Assembly: GCA_030150315.1 (NCBI GenBank)
Contig: JASLGB010000094.1
Location: forward strand, 1 to 5,910
DNA length: 5,910 bases
Direction: 5' to 3'
Source: Dokdonella sp.
GTDB lineage: Bacteria > Pseudomonadota > Gammaproteobacteria > Xanthomonadales > Rhodanobacteraceae
Both the position numbers and the translations under genes were made by a program. Shown here in pieces: positions 1 through 5,711 of the stretch. Under the pieces are notes generated by a model. That model was not told where the DNA came from and did not search any database. It was given only the letters and a program-made list of their open reading frames with translations. Positions within the stretch are counted from its first letter, which is position 1; the number at the start of each line of letters is the position of its first letter.

Positions 1-726
1 CGAGAGGAATTCCAGCTCCAGCCTCGGGCCGTCCTGCGTCGTCGGCTGGTTGCCGAGCGGGGTGAAGTCCGGGTCGCCATTGGCGAGCTGGACCAGTGGA
101 ATCGTCGCGGTGCGTCCGTGCATAGCGCCGGTGCCGAAAAACCAGGTCGCGTCGCCTCCATCGCCGAATCCGAACAGGGTGGCGGCGATCTGGCCGTCCT
201 GCCATTCCAGGCTGACGCCGTTGCCGGCCATCGCCGGGCCGGTTTCGTTGCCGGATACCGACCACCACATTCCGTTTTCCGGCTGCGGCGCGTTGCCTCC
301 CGGGTAGGTGTCGAGCAGGCCGAAGGACAGAAGCCTTGCGGTGCCATCGTCAACGGCATGGATGTGCGTGCGATACACCTGTCCGGGCAGGATCGCCTGC
401 GCGGCGCCCGAGTCGGACAGATCCAGCTGGAACGGCACGCTGTTGCGCGCCTGGCAGACGGCCGGCGGCGCGGTCAGTTCCACGTCGAGATCGTTGCCTC
501 GCACATCGACGCGCTCGACCACCGGCGTGCAGTGCGACGGCGCGCGGCCGCCCAGGCGCAGCGCGAGCGGAGCGTTCGAGGCCGGCGCGAGGGCCGTCTG
601 GCTGATGGCTTTCACGCGCAGGTCGGTCGCGCGGACGCCCTCGGCGGCGGCCGGCAGCCACAGCGCGAGCGCAGCGGCCAGCGCCATTGCCTGCGTCAAT
701 GGGTTTCTTGTATCGATCAGGGACAT
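1..726 (-). CDS. Exported Trp-rich hypothetical protein, 5' part (3' end off window)
   Basis: The frame is open for 242 codons from ATG 726-724 to the window edge, so the C-terminus is missing. Residues 1-32 look like a Sec signal peptide: Arg7, a hydrophobic Ala/Leu stretch at 14-28, and likely cleavage near the Ala-rich segment or after VRA. The mature part has two cysteines (C66, C91) that could form a disulfide in the periplasm. Residues 152-200 contain GMWW (152-155), a Trp at 175, LFGFGDGG (184-191) and TWFFG (194-198). This resembles a Trp-rich repeat common in secreted proteins of Xanthomonadales, where WW, a short Q/G stretch, 'LF.YD..G' and 'WY' recur; the resemblance is from memory. 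An inner ATG (codon 14) would remove the only charged n-region residue, so the first ATG is preferred, although it has no clear Shine-Dalgarno. It is divergent from icd. Function is unknown. Confidence 0.8.
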   Translation of the reverse strand, partial: MSLIDTRNPLTQAMALAAALALWLPAAAEGVRATDLRVKAISQTALAPASNAPLALRLGGRAPSHCTPVVERVDVRGNDLDVELTAPPAVCQARNSVPFQLDLSDSGAAQAILPGQVYRTHIHAVDDGTARLLSFGLLDTYPGGNAPQPENGMWWSVSGNETGPAMAGNGVSLEWQDGQIAATLFGFGDGGDATWFFGTGAMHGRTATIPLVQLANGDPDFTPLGNQPTTQDGPRLELEFLS

Positions 727-737
727 TTGGGGATAAT
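708..737 (+). promoter_or_regulatory. Candidate promoter for icd
   Basis: TTGTAT (708-713) and GATAAT (732-737, 5 of 6 matches to TATAAT) are separated by 18 nt. Transcription would start near 744 and give a leader of about 180 nt carrying the 752-787 hairpin close to its 5' end. The -35 box is poor, and the -10 box overlaps the candidate minus-strand -10 box. No better pair was seen in 790-920, which is very GC-rich. Confidence 0.2.
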
Positions 738-761
738 GCGCGCCCTCGCCGGTGTCGGCAA
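733..761 (-). promoter_or_regulatory. Candidate sigma70-like promoter for the exported protein gene
   Basis: On the minus strand TTGCCG (761-756) and CATTAT (738-733) are separated by 17 nt, each matching the consensus at 4 of 6 positions. The predicted transcription start lies close to the ATG at 726, which would give a leaderless or nearly leaderless mRNA. This fits the absence of a Shine-Dalgarno there. The prediction rests on weak boxes only. Confidence 0.3.
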
Positions 762-787
762 GCCGGATTTCCCGGACTTCCCGACAC
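752..787. repeat. Long imperfect hairpin in the divergent intergenic region
   Basis: GTGTCGG (752-758) pairs with CCGACAC (781-787). Inside it AAG (760-762) pairs with CTT (777-779) and CCGG (763-766) with CCGG (772-775), around a 5-nt loop. The interruptions are a C/C mismatch (759/780) and one bulged A (776), giving 14 paired positions. No T run follows on either strand. It could be a protein-binding dyad, a 5'-leader structure of icd, or a structure without function. Confidence 0.5.
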
Positions 788-911
788 TCCCGGCCCTCCG
801 CACATCGCTGTCCATGCAATCCCGTTTCCCGACAGCGCGCCCGACATCCCCACCCGACCGCCGCCGCAGACCGCTTTCGCGTGCGCGGCGGCACGGTGCC
901 ACTTCGCATCC

Positions 912-916
912 AGGAG
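912..916 (+). promoter_or_regulatory. Ribosome binding site of icd
   Basis: AGGAG lies 7 nt before the ATG at 924. It decides the start against an in-frame upstream ATG at 687, which would add 79 residues of non-family sequence from the intergenic region. Confidence 0.85.
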
Positions 917-923
917 AGTTTCG

Positions 924-1937
924 ATGACTACGACGACCATTGCAGTGATCCCCGGCGACGGTATCGGCCCGGAAATCATGGAGGCCACGCTGCGCGTCCT
1001 CGAGGCGCTCAAGCTCGGCCTGACTTACGATTTCGTGGACGCCGGCCTTGCCGCACAGGAAAAGCACGGTGAGCTGCTGCCGCAGGCGACGCTGGACGCA
1101 ATCGCCAAGCACCGCATCGCGCTGAAGAGCCCGCTGACAACGCCGGTCGGCGAGGGCTTCAGCTCGATCAACGTTCAGCTGCGCCGCAAGTTCGAGCTGT
1201 ATGCGAACGTGCGTCCGGCCATTTCCTTCCCGAACACGCGCTCGCGTTACGACGACATCGACCTCATCACCGTGCGCGAGAACACCGAAGGCGCCTACTC
1301 CGGCGAAGGCCAGCAGGTGTCCGAGGACGGTTCCACCGCGACGCTGGTGCAGAAGGTCACGCGCAAGGGTTCCGAGCGCATCGTGCGCTATGCCTTCGAT
1401 CTCGCGCGCCGCGAAGGGCGCAAGAAGGTCACCATCGTGCACAAGGCCAACATCCTGAAGTCGACTTCCGGCCTGTTCCTGAAGGTGGCGCGCGAAGTGG
1501 CCGAGCAGTATCCGGACATCGAAAGCAACGAGATGATCGTCGACAACACCTGCATGCAGCTGGTGATGCGTCCCGAGCAGTTCGACGTGATCTGCACGAC
1601 CAATCTGTTCGGCGACATCATTTCCGATCTGTGCGCGGGCCTGGTCGGCGGCCTCGGGCTGGCGCCGGGCGCCAACATCGGCGCCGACGCGGCGATCTTT
1701 GAAGCGGTGCACGGCACCGCGCCCGATATTGCCGGCAAGGGCGTTGCCAACCCCTGCGCGCTGCTGCTGGGCGCTGGCCAGATGCTCGACCATCTGGGCC
1801 GACTCGACGAGGCCAAGCGTCTGCGCGGCGCGATCCGCGAAACGCTGGCGGCCAAGGACCGCGTCACGCCGGATCTGGGTGGCAACGGAACCACGCAGAG
1901 TTTTGCCGACGCGCTGATTTCGCGCATCAACGGCTGA
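924..1937 (+). CDS. icd: Isocitrate dehydrogenase, NAD-type
   Basis: This 337-residue protein belongs to the isocitrate/isopropylmalate dehydrogenase family and oxidatively decarboxylates isocitrate to 2-oxoglutarate in the cytosolic TCA cycle. Family motifs are present in order: IPGDGIGPE (9-17); S81, N83 and R87 in the isocitrate-binding loop; R97; R118 in VRENTEG; Y125; K174 in HKANI; D207; D231 and D235 in GDIISD; PGANIG (248-253). In HGTAPDIAG (263-271), D268 and I269 occupy the places of E. coli Lys344 and Tyr345, which bind the 2'-phosphate of NADP. A275 aligns with Val351. Asp/Ile/Ala at these positions marks NAD use. The length matches short NAD-IDHs rather than the ~416-residue E. 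coli enzyme. S81 aligns with the phosphorylated Ser113 of E. coli. Homoisocitrate or isopropylmalate dehydrogenase is less likely given the S.N..LR loop and NTEG.YSG. It stands alone between a divergent and a convergent neighbour. Confidence 0.93.
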   Translation: MTTTTIAVIPGDGIGPEIMEATLRVLEALKLGLTYDFVDAGLAAQEKHGELLPQATLDAIAKHRIALKSPLTTPVGEGFSSINVQLRRKFELYANVRPAISFPNTRSRYDDIDLITVRENTEGAYSGEGQQVSEDGSTATLVQKVTRKGSERIVRYAFDLARREGRKKVTIVHKANILKSTSGLFLKVAREVAEQYPDIESNEMIVDNTCMQLVMRPEQFDVICTTNLFGDIISDLCAGLVGGLGLAPGANIGADAAIFEAVHGTAPDIAGKGVANPCALLLGAGQMLDHLGRLDEAKRLRGAIRETLAAKDRVTPDLGGNGTTQSFADALISRING

Positions 1938-1957
1938 GGCTGGCCGGATTGAGCAAC

Positions 1958-1987
1958 CACCCGATCGCGCGCTGTCGCGATCGGGTG
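1958..1987. terminator. Hairpin between convergent icd and thiD
   Basis: CACCCGATCGCG (1958-1969) is perfectly complementary to CGCGATCGGGTG (1976-1987), with a 6-nt loop. It starts 20 nt after the icd stop and ends 9 nt before the thiD stop, so it can serve as a bidirectional transcript end. No T tract follows on either strand, so it may act as an RNA-stabilising 3' stem-loop rather than as a classical intrinsic terminator. Confidence 0.65.
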
Positions 1988-1996
1988 CGGCGCGCC

Positions 1997-2830
1997 TCAG
2001 CGTGCGCCGAGATGGTCGAGGACGCGCAAGCGTCCGCGGCCGGGGAAATAGCCACCGGCCAGCGCGGCGTGCACGAAGCCGATCGCGTCCTCCACTGCCG
2101 CAGCCAGCGGCAGTCCGCAAGCCAGCCCCGCGGCGATCGCCGAAGCAAGGCTGCAGCCCGTGCCATGGCTTTCGCCGCGGATGCGACGCTGCTGGAACCA
2201 GTGCTCGCCATCGTCGTCGATCAGCAGGTCGGCTATTTCATTGCCTGGCAGATGACCGCCCTTGAGCAGGACGGCGCGGCAGCCCTGGGCGCGCAGGTCG
2301 ACCGCTGCGTTACGCATGTCCGCGCGGCGCCGGATCGGGCGGCCGAGCAGGGTCTCGGCTTCCGGCAGGTTCGGTGTCAGGAGGTTGGCGCGCTCGAACA
2401 GGTGCCGGCGCATCGCGTGGGTCAGGTTGTCGCGTGCCAGAACCGCGCCCGTGGTCGCAATCAGGACCGGGTCGACCACCACCGGCACGCGAGGGTGGGC
2501 TTTCAGCACCGCGGCGACTTCGCGCGCGAGGTTGGCACTGGCAAGCATCCCGGTTTTCACCGCGCCGATGCGGAAGTCCGAAAACACCGCTTCCAGTTGC
2601 GCGCGCAGCATCGCGCGTGGCGCCTCGTGCACGGCGGTGACGCCAAGCGTGTTCTGTGCGGTCAGCGCGGTGATGGCGCTGAGGCCATGCACGCCGAACG
2701 CCGCGAACGTGCGCAGGTCGGCCTGAATGCCCGCGCCGCCGCCGGAATCCGACCCGGCAATGGTCAGTGCGATGGGCGGCTTGCTGCCGCGCGCAGCGGC
2801 GGAAACAGGGTTGTGTTTTTTCTGCAACAC
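1997..2830 (-). CDS. thiD: Hydroxymethylpyrimidine/phosphomethylpyrimidine kinase ThiD
   Basis: ThiD phosphorylates HMP and then HMP-phosphate with ATP, supplying HMP-PP for thiamine phosphate synthesis in the cytosol. It is a ribokinase-family enzyme. Counting from the GTG at 2830 (277 residues; family about 265-275), the motifs are AGSDSGGGAGIQADL (25-39), TAQN (57-60, pyrimidine-site Gln), VVVDPVLIATTG (117-128), LLTPNLPEAE (150-159), LLKGGH (188-193) and GTGC (223-226), the anion hole near the catalytic end. The start is uncertain. The frame stays open up to an ATG at 2938, but that would add 36 residues unlike the family and would put the 2878-2900 dyad inside the gene. GTG 2830 or the adjacent TTG 2827 fit best, although their Shine-Dalgarno is weak. 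No other thi gene and no TPP riboswitch motif were seen. It is divergent from the barrel gene and ends 59 bp from icd. Confidence 0.92.
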   Translation of the reverse strand: MLQKKHNPVSAAARGSKPPIALTIAGSDSGGGAGIQADLRTFAAFGVHGLSAITALTAQNTLGVTAVHEAPRAMLRAQLEAVFSDFRIGAVKTGMLASANLAREVAAVLKAHPRVPVVVDPVLIATTGAVLARDNLTHAMRRHLFERANLLTPNLPEAETLLGRPIRRRADMRNAAVDLRAQGCRAVLLKGGHLPGNEIADLLIDDDGEHWFQQRRIRGESHGTGCSLASAIAAGLACGLPLAAAVEDAIGFVHAALAGGYFPGRGRLRVLDHLGAR

Positions 2831-2877
2831 TCTGTACTCGGTCGGGGCCACGAAATCGGGCGTTTGTGGGCGATCAG

Positions 2878-2900
2878 ACACTTGTCTACTTGACAAGTGT
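2878..2900. repeat. Perfect 9-bp dyad followed by a T run
   Basis: ACACTTGTC (2878-2886) and GACAAGTGT (2892-2900) are perfect inverted copies around TACTT. TGTTTTTT follows at 2901-2908. The second arm contains most of a TTGACA box (2890-2895). The layout is compatible with an operator overlapping a promoter for the downstream barrel gene, and also with a plus-strand intrinsic terminator or attenuator. The stem is AT-richer than its surroundings. No specific regulator can be named. Confidence 0.6.
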
Positions 2901-2917
2901 TGTTTTTTCGCCAAAAT
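2890..2917 (+). promoter_or_regulatory. Candidate promoter of the outer-membrane barrel gene
   Basis: A perfect TTGACA (2890-2895) is followed after 16 nt by CAAAAT (2912-2917, 4 of 6 matches to TATAAT). Transcription would begin near 2925, about 43 nt before ATG 2968. The -35 box lies inside the 2878-2900 dyad, so a repressor bound to the dyad would block it. Confidence 0.45.
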
Positions 2918-2967
2918 CCATCCTCGATTACACCACAAATCCTCTCAACCTCTGCACTTACAGGGCA

Positions 2968-4152
2968 ATGCAGCGGGCAATGGCAAATCCAGGGAAGTGG
3001 ATGGGGGCGCTGGGCACAGGGCTGGCGCTCCCCTTTTTTTCGCTCGCCGCGCACGCCGCGGGGGTAGGCGAAGCACCATCCCTGCAGCTTGAGTCGGCCG
3101 CGATGTCGCAGTCGGTTCCTGCGCGCTGGCGCGACTACGCGCTGGCCAGCATCACACCACAGTTTTCCTGGGCTCTCGCGCCGCAGCAGCTGGAGCCGCC
3201 ACGGGTGCTCGACAGCTATACCGGCCGCGTCGAAAAGACGGCGCTGTTCGGGCTCGGATCCGAGCGCTCCGAAATTTCCATTTCCGTTGCCGACGGCAGG
3301 ATTTCCGACACGCCGGCGATGATGCCGGGGCAGCCGTCGCGGCTGGTGGAAACCGCCCAGGCAGGCTTCAAACGCACGATGGTCGCGCCGTCCCTGGCCT
3401 TGCGCTGGGGCGAATCCGGCGCCGTCCACCTGACCGGGCTTCTGGCATACCAGCGTTTCGCAACCCTCAACCTCGGCCTCATGCAGGGCGACGGCTGGGC
3501 GCCTCCGCCCTCGTGGCTCGGCGACAGTTCGTATGGCGCTGGCGCGCGCGTGGATGTACAGAATCGCTTGAGCGAGCGGCTTGGCTGGAGCGTCGGCTAT
3601 CAGTCGCACGTTTCGATGGGCGCGTTCGACCGCTATCGGGGCGTGTTCGCCGATCGGGCCGATTTCGACATTCCGGCCAGTCTTTCCGCAACGCTGGAAT
3701 ACGCCATCACGCCGAGGTTCAGTGCGGACATCGGCATCCAGCGCATCGACTACAGCTCGATTCGACCATTCGCGAGCTCCAACCTGCCGCGTCAATTCCT
3801 TGCGCTGCTGGGCGACGGCTCCAGTCCGGTGTTCGCGTGGAAGGATCTGGACGTCTACAGCATCGGCTGGACGTTCCGCGGCGAGCAGGTTGGCAACTTC
3901 CAGTTGCGCTACACGACGCGTCAGCAGCCGGTTCCCAGTTCGCGCCTGCTGGCCGACGCGCTCGAGTCCGCGACTGCCAATGACATGGTGTCGCTGGGCT
4001 GGTCGCGCATGTTCGGCAAGGATTCCCGGCTCAGTCTGACGGCCAGCTACGCCAGCTCGCCGTATCTGCTGATGATGCCGACCCAGGTCACTCGCCGTGA
4101 CGCCCGGGCAACCCGTGGCGAGTTCGAGGCGCTGTGGTCGATGCGCTTCTGA
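2968..4152 (+). CDS. Outer-membrane beta-barrel protein, FadL/OmpP1-like C-terminal half
   Basis: The protein has 394 residues from ATG 2968. Residues 1-30 form a signal peptide: Arg3 and Lys10, hydrophobic 13-28, and cleavage after AHA. The rest alternates polar and apolar residues in barrel-strand fashion and ends in WSMRF, with the terminal Phe expected by the BAM assembly machinery. Residues 233-328 follow the strand pattern of FadL/OmpP1 long-chain fatty-acid porins: FDIPASLSATLEY (233-245), QRIDYS (258-263), WKDLDVYSIGWTFR (291-304), LRYTTRQQPVPSSRLL (313-328). The usual N-terminal hatch with its NPAG motif is not seen, and the whole is shorter than FadL (about 420-450). A hydrophobic-substrate channel is therefore only an inference. 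Start choice: ATG 2980 keeps the signal peptide; ATG 3001 has the best Shine-Dalgarno (AGGGAA, 2991-2996) but would lose the positive n-region. It ends in TGA, convergent with the PhoH-like gene. Confidence 0.8.
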   Translation: MQRAMANPGKWMGALGTGLALPFFSLAAHAAGVGEAPSLQLESAAMSQSVPARWRDYALASITPQFSWALAPQQLEPPRVLDSYTGRVEKTALFGLGSERSEISISVADGRISDTPAMMPGQPSRLVETAQAGFKRTMVAPSLALRWGESGAVHLTGLLAYQRFATLNLGLMQGDGWAPPPSWLGDSSYGAGARVDVQNRLSERLGWSVGYQSHVSMGAFDRYRGVFADRADFDIPASLSATLEYAITPRFSADIGIQRIDYSSIRPFASSNLPRQFLALLGDGSSPVFAWKDLDVYSIGWTFRGEQVGNFQLRYTTRQQPVPSSRLLADALESATANDMVSLGWSRMFGKDSRLSLTASYASSPYLLMMPTQVTRRDARATRGEFEALWSMRF

Positions 4153-4166
4153 TCGAGGCGCTGGCG

Positions 4167-4199
4167 CGGTTCGGGAAACCCTTGCGATTTCCCGAACCG
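4167..4199. terminator. Perfect hairpin between convergent barrel and PhoH-like genes
   Basis: CGGTTCGGGAAA (4167-4178) pairs perfectly with TTTCCCGAACCG (4188-4199) around a 9-nt loop. It lies 14 bp after the barrel gene's stop and 29 bp from the PhoH-like gene's stop, so it is well placed as a bidirectional transcript end. There is no strict T tract; the plus strand continues as a pyrimidine-rich stretch. Confidence 0.7.
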
Positions 4200-4646
4200 G
4201 CATTTCCGACTTTCCGTTCCGTGCCGCGTTACAGCACTTCCGAGGCGTAGTCGGCCAGTCGTGAGCGTTCGCCGCGACGCAGCGTGATGTGCGCGCTGTG
4301 CTCCCAGTTCTTGAAGCGGTCGACGGCGTAGGTCAGGCCGGAGTTGGTTTCCGTCAGATACGGCGTATCGATCTGCTCGACGTTGCCGAGGCAGACGATC
4401 TTGCTGCCGGGTCCGGCGCGCGTGACCAGTGTCTTCATCTGCTTCGGCGTCAGGTTCTGCGCCTCGTCGATGATGACGTAACGGCTGAGGAACGTGCGCC
4501 CGCGCATGAAGTTCAGCGAGCGGATCTTGATGCGCGAAGCGAGCAGGTCGTTGGTGGCAGCGCGGCCCCAGGCGCCGCCTTCCTGCGGATTGGTCAGCAC
4601 TTCCAGATTGTCCGTCAGCGCCCCCATCCACGGCGTCATCTTCTCT

Positions 4647-4651
4647 TCCTC
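4647..4651 (-). promoter_or_regulatory. Shine-Dalgarno-like site for possible restart after the TAG
   Basis: GAGGA (4651-4647), within codons for the run of three Glu, sits 7 nt before an in-frame ATG at 4639. That ATG opens a 136-residue frame holding Walker B and the rest of the ATPase domain. It is 36 nt beyond the amber codon, close enough for reinitiation. The same bases are expected from family-conserved Glu codons, so the site may be incidental. Confidence 0.35.
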
Positions 4652-4675
4652 GGTGCCGGGCAGGAAGCCGATGTC

Positions 4676-4678
4676 CTA
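4676..4678 (-). other. In-frame amber codon in the PhoH-like gene
   Basis: The minus strand reads GTC GGC TAG GAC ATC. The surrounding protein is VSVG-stop-DIGFLPG, against the family pattern V.VGEDIGFLPG. The stop separates Walker A from Walker B. TAG is not used as the end of any other gene in the window (three TGA ends and one TAA end among the complete genes). Confidence 0.9.
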
Positions 4679-5663
4679 GCCGACGGAAACCGTGGCGCGT
4701 GTCATGATGATTTCCCGGTAGCGCTGCTGATCCATGATCTGCGCCAGCCCGGCGGCCAGTGCCAGCAGGGTCTTGCCGGTGCCGGCGGTGCCGAGCAGGG
4801 TGACGAAATCGACCTCGGGATCCATCAGCGCGTTGAGCGCAAAGTTCTGCTCGCGATTGCGTGCATGGATTCCCCACACCGTATGCGAGCCGTGGCGATA
4901 GTCGTCGACGATCTGCAGGATGGCCTTGTTGCCCTCCAGCCGCACGACGCGCATTTCCACTTCATCCTCGCCGGGCAGGTACAGGCTCTGGTTGGGGTGC
5001 CAGTCCTCGTCCTTGCGGCGCTTCACTTCGTAGTAGGTGCGTCCGCGTTCGGACCACGAGCGCAGTTCGCCATGGCGGTTCCAGAATTCGTCCGGCAGTT
5101 CCGCCACGCCGGTGTAGAGCAGGGCGAAGTCATCGAGTGCGCGATCGTTTTCGTAATCCTCGGCCTTGATGCCGTGGATCGTCGCCTTGATGCGCAGGTT
5201 GATGTCCTTGGTGACCAGCACCACCGCTTCCTTCGGTCGTTGCTGACGCAGGCCGACGATGGAAGCGAGGATCAGGTTGTCCGGCATCGTCTGGTGCTGG
5301 CTCTTGTCGGATGCGACCAGCGAGGATGTCTGGAAGTACAGGCGGCCGACCTTGCCGCGGCGTCCAAGCTGCACGCCTTGCGGCAGCTTCAGATCGATGC
5401 CCTCGTCGATGTGGCGGCCGTTGCCGGCGACGATCAGCTCGTTGAGAAAGCGGCTGACCTGGCGTGCGTTGCGCGAAGTTTCCGAAGTGCCTTTCTTGGC
5501 GGCGTCCAGCTCCTCCAGCACCGTCATCGGGATGAATACGTCGTGTTCCTCGAAGCGGAACAGGGCGGTCGGATCGTGCATCAACACATTGGTGTCGAGC
5601 ACGTAGATGCGCTTGCCTCGTGTCATGCGTGGGTCTCGTGTTGACGGAACGGGTACGCGCAAA

Positions 5664-5694
5664 CAGTCGCCACGGCGCGCGGCCGTGGAGACTG
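5664..5694. terminator. Hairpin between bcp and the PhoH-like gene
   Basis: CAGTC (5664-5668) pairs with GACTG (5690-5694) and CCACGGC (5670-5676) with GCCGTGG (5682-5688), around a 5-nt loop. The only interruption in the 12-bp stem is one G/A mismatch (5669/5689). Read in the direction of the genes it is followed by TTTG. It may weakly terminate or process bcp transcripts before the PhoH-like gene, whose ATG is 37 nt further on. Confidence 0.45.
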
Positions 5695-5711
5695 GCAGGG
5701 GAAGATGACGG

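Larger units (their letters stand above)
4229..5626 (-). pseudogene. phoH: PIN-PhoH family ATPase/ribonuclease, interrupted by in-frame TAG
   Basis: The full frame would encode 465 residues, the usual length of PIN-PhoH (PhoH2-type) proteins, in which an RNase-fold PIN domain is fused to a PhoH ATPase; mycobacterial PhoH2 unwinds and cuts RNA. From ATG 5626 the PIN domain spans about 5-150, with acidic residues D11 (LDTN), E38/E39, D116 and D141. A linker covers about 180-260. The PhoH ATPase follows, with Walker A GTAGTGKT (279-286). A TAG at codon 317 follows TVSVG, exactly where family members have Glu before DIGFLPG. Beyond it the same frame continues with DIGFLPGTEEEK (318-329), Walker B VIIDEAQN (384-391) and the typical C-terminus LADYASEVL, then TAA at 4231-4229. 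The gene as read makes a 316-residue product lacking Walker B. GAG to TAG is a one-base change. Sequencing error, a pseudogene, or readthrough/reinitiation remain possible. It lies downstream of bcp on the same strand. The start ATG has a weak Shine-Dalgarno but fits family N-termini. Confidence 0.88.

Noticed and set aside
687..923. Upstream extension of isocitrate dehydrogenase from ATG 687
   Set aside because: ATG 924 has AGGAG at the right spacing and the family N-terminus; the extension is Pro/Arg-rich intergenic translation.
717..2120. Minus-strand open frame of 467 codons opposite icd
   Set aside because: Antisense shadow: Arg/Ala-rich composition with no motifs, and it also runs through intergenic DNA and part of thiD.
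2831..2938. N-terminal extension of ThiD up to the ATG at 2938
   Set aside because: It would add 36 residues with no family resemblance, run through the dyad and T/A run, and overlap the barrel gene's promoter region. GTG 2830 gives a normal length.
2831..2967. TPP riboswitch upstream of thiD
   Set aside because: No CTGAGA-type or other conserved thi-box segments were found on the minus strand in this short region.
2764..4203. Minus-strand open frame of 479 codons opposite the barrel gene
   Set aside because: It crosses the 4167-4199 hairpin and the divergent promoter region and shows no family motifs. The plus frame has a signal peptide and a barrel terminus.
4289..5644. Long plus-strand open frame of 451 codons opposite the PhoH-like gene
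   Set aside because: It is an antisense shadow typical of high-GC coding DNA. The minus frame carries clear PIN and PhoH motifs, while the plus frame has no recognisable domain.
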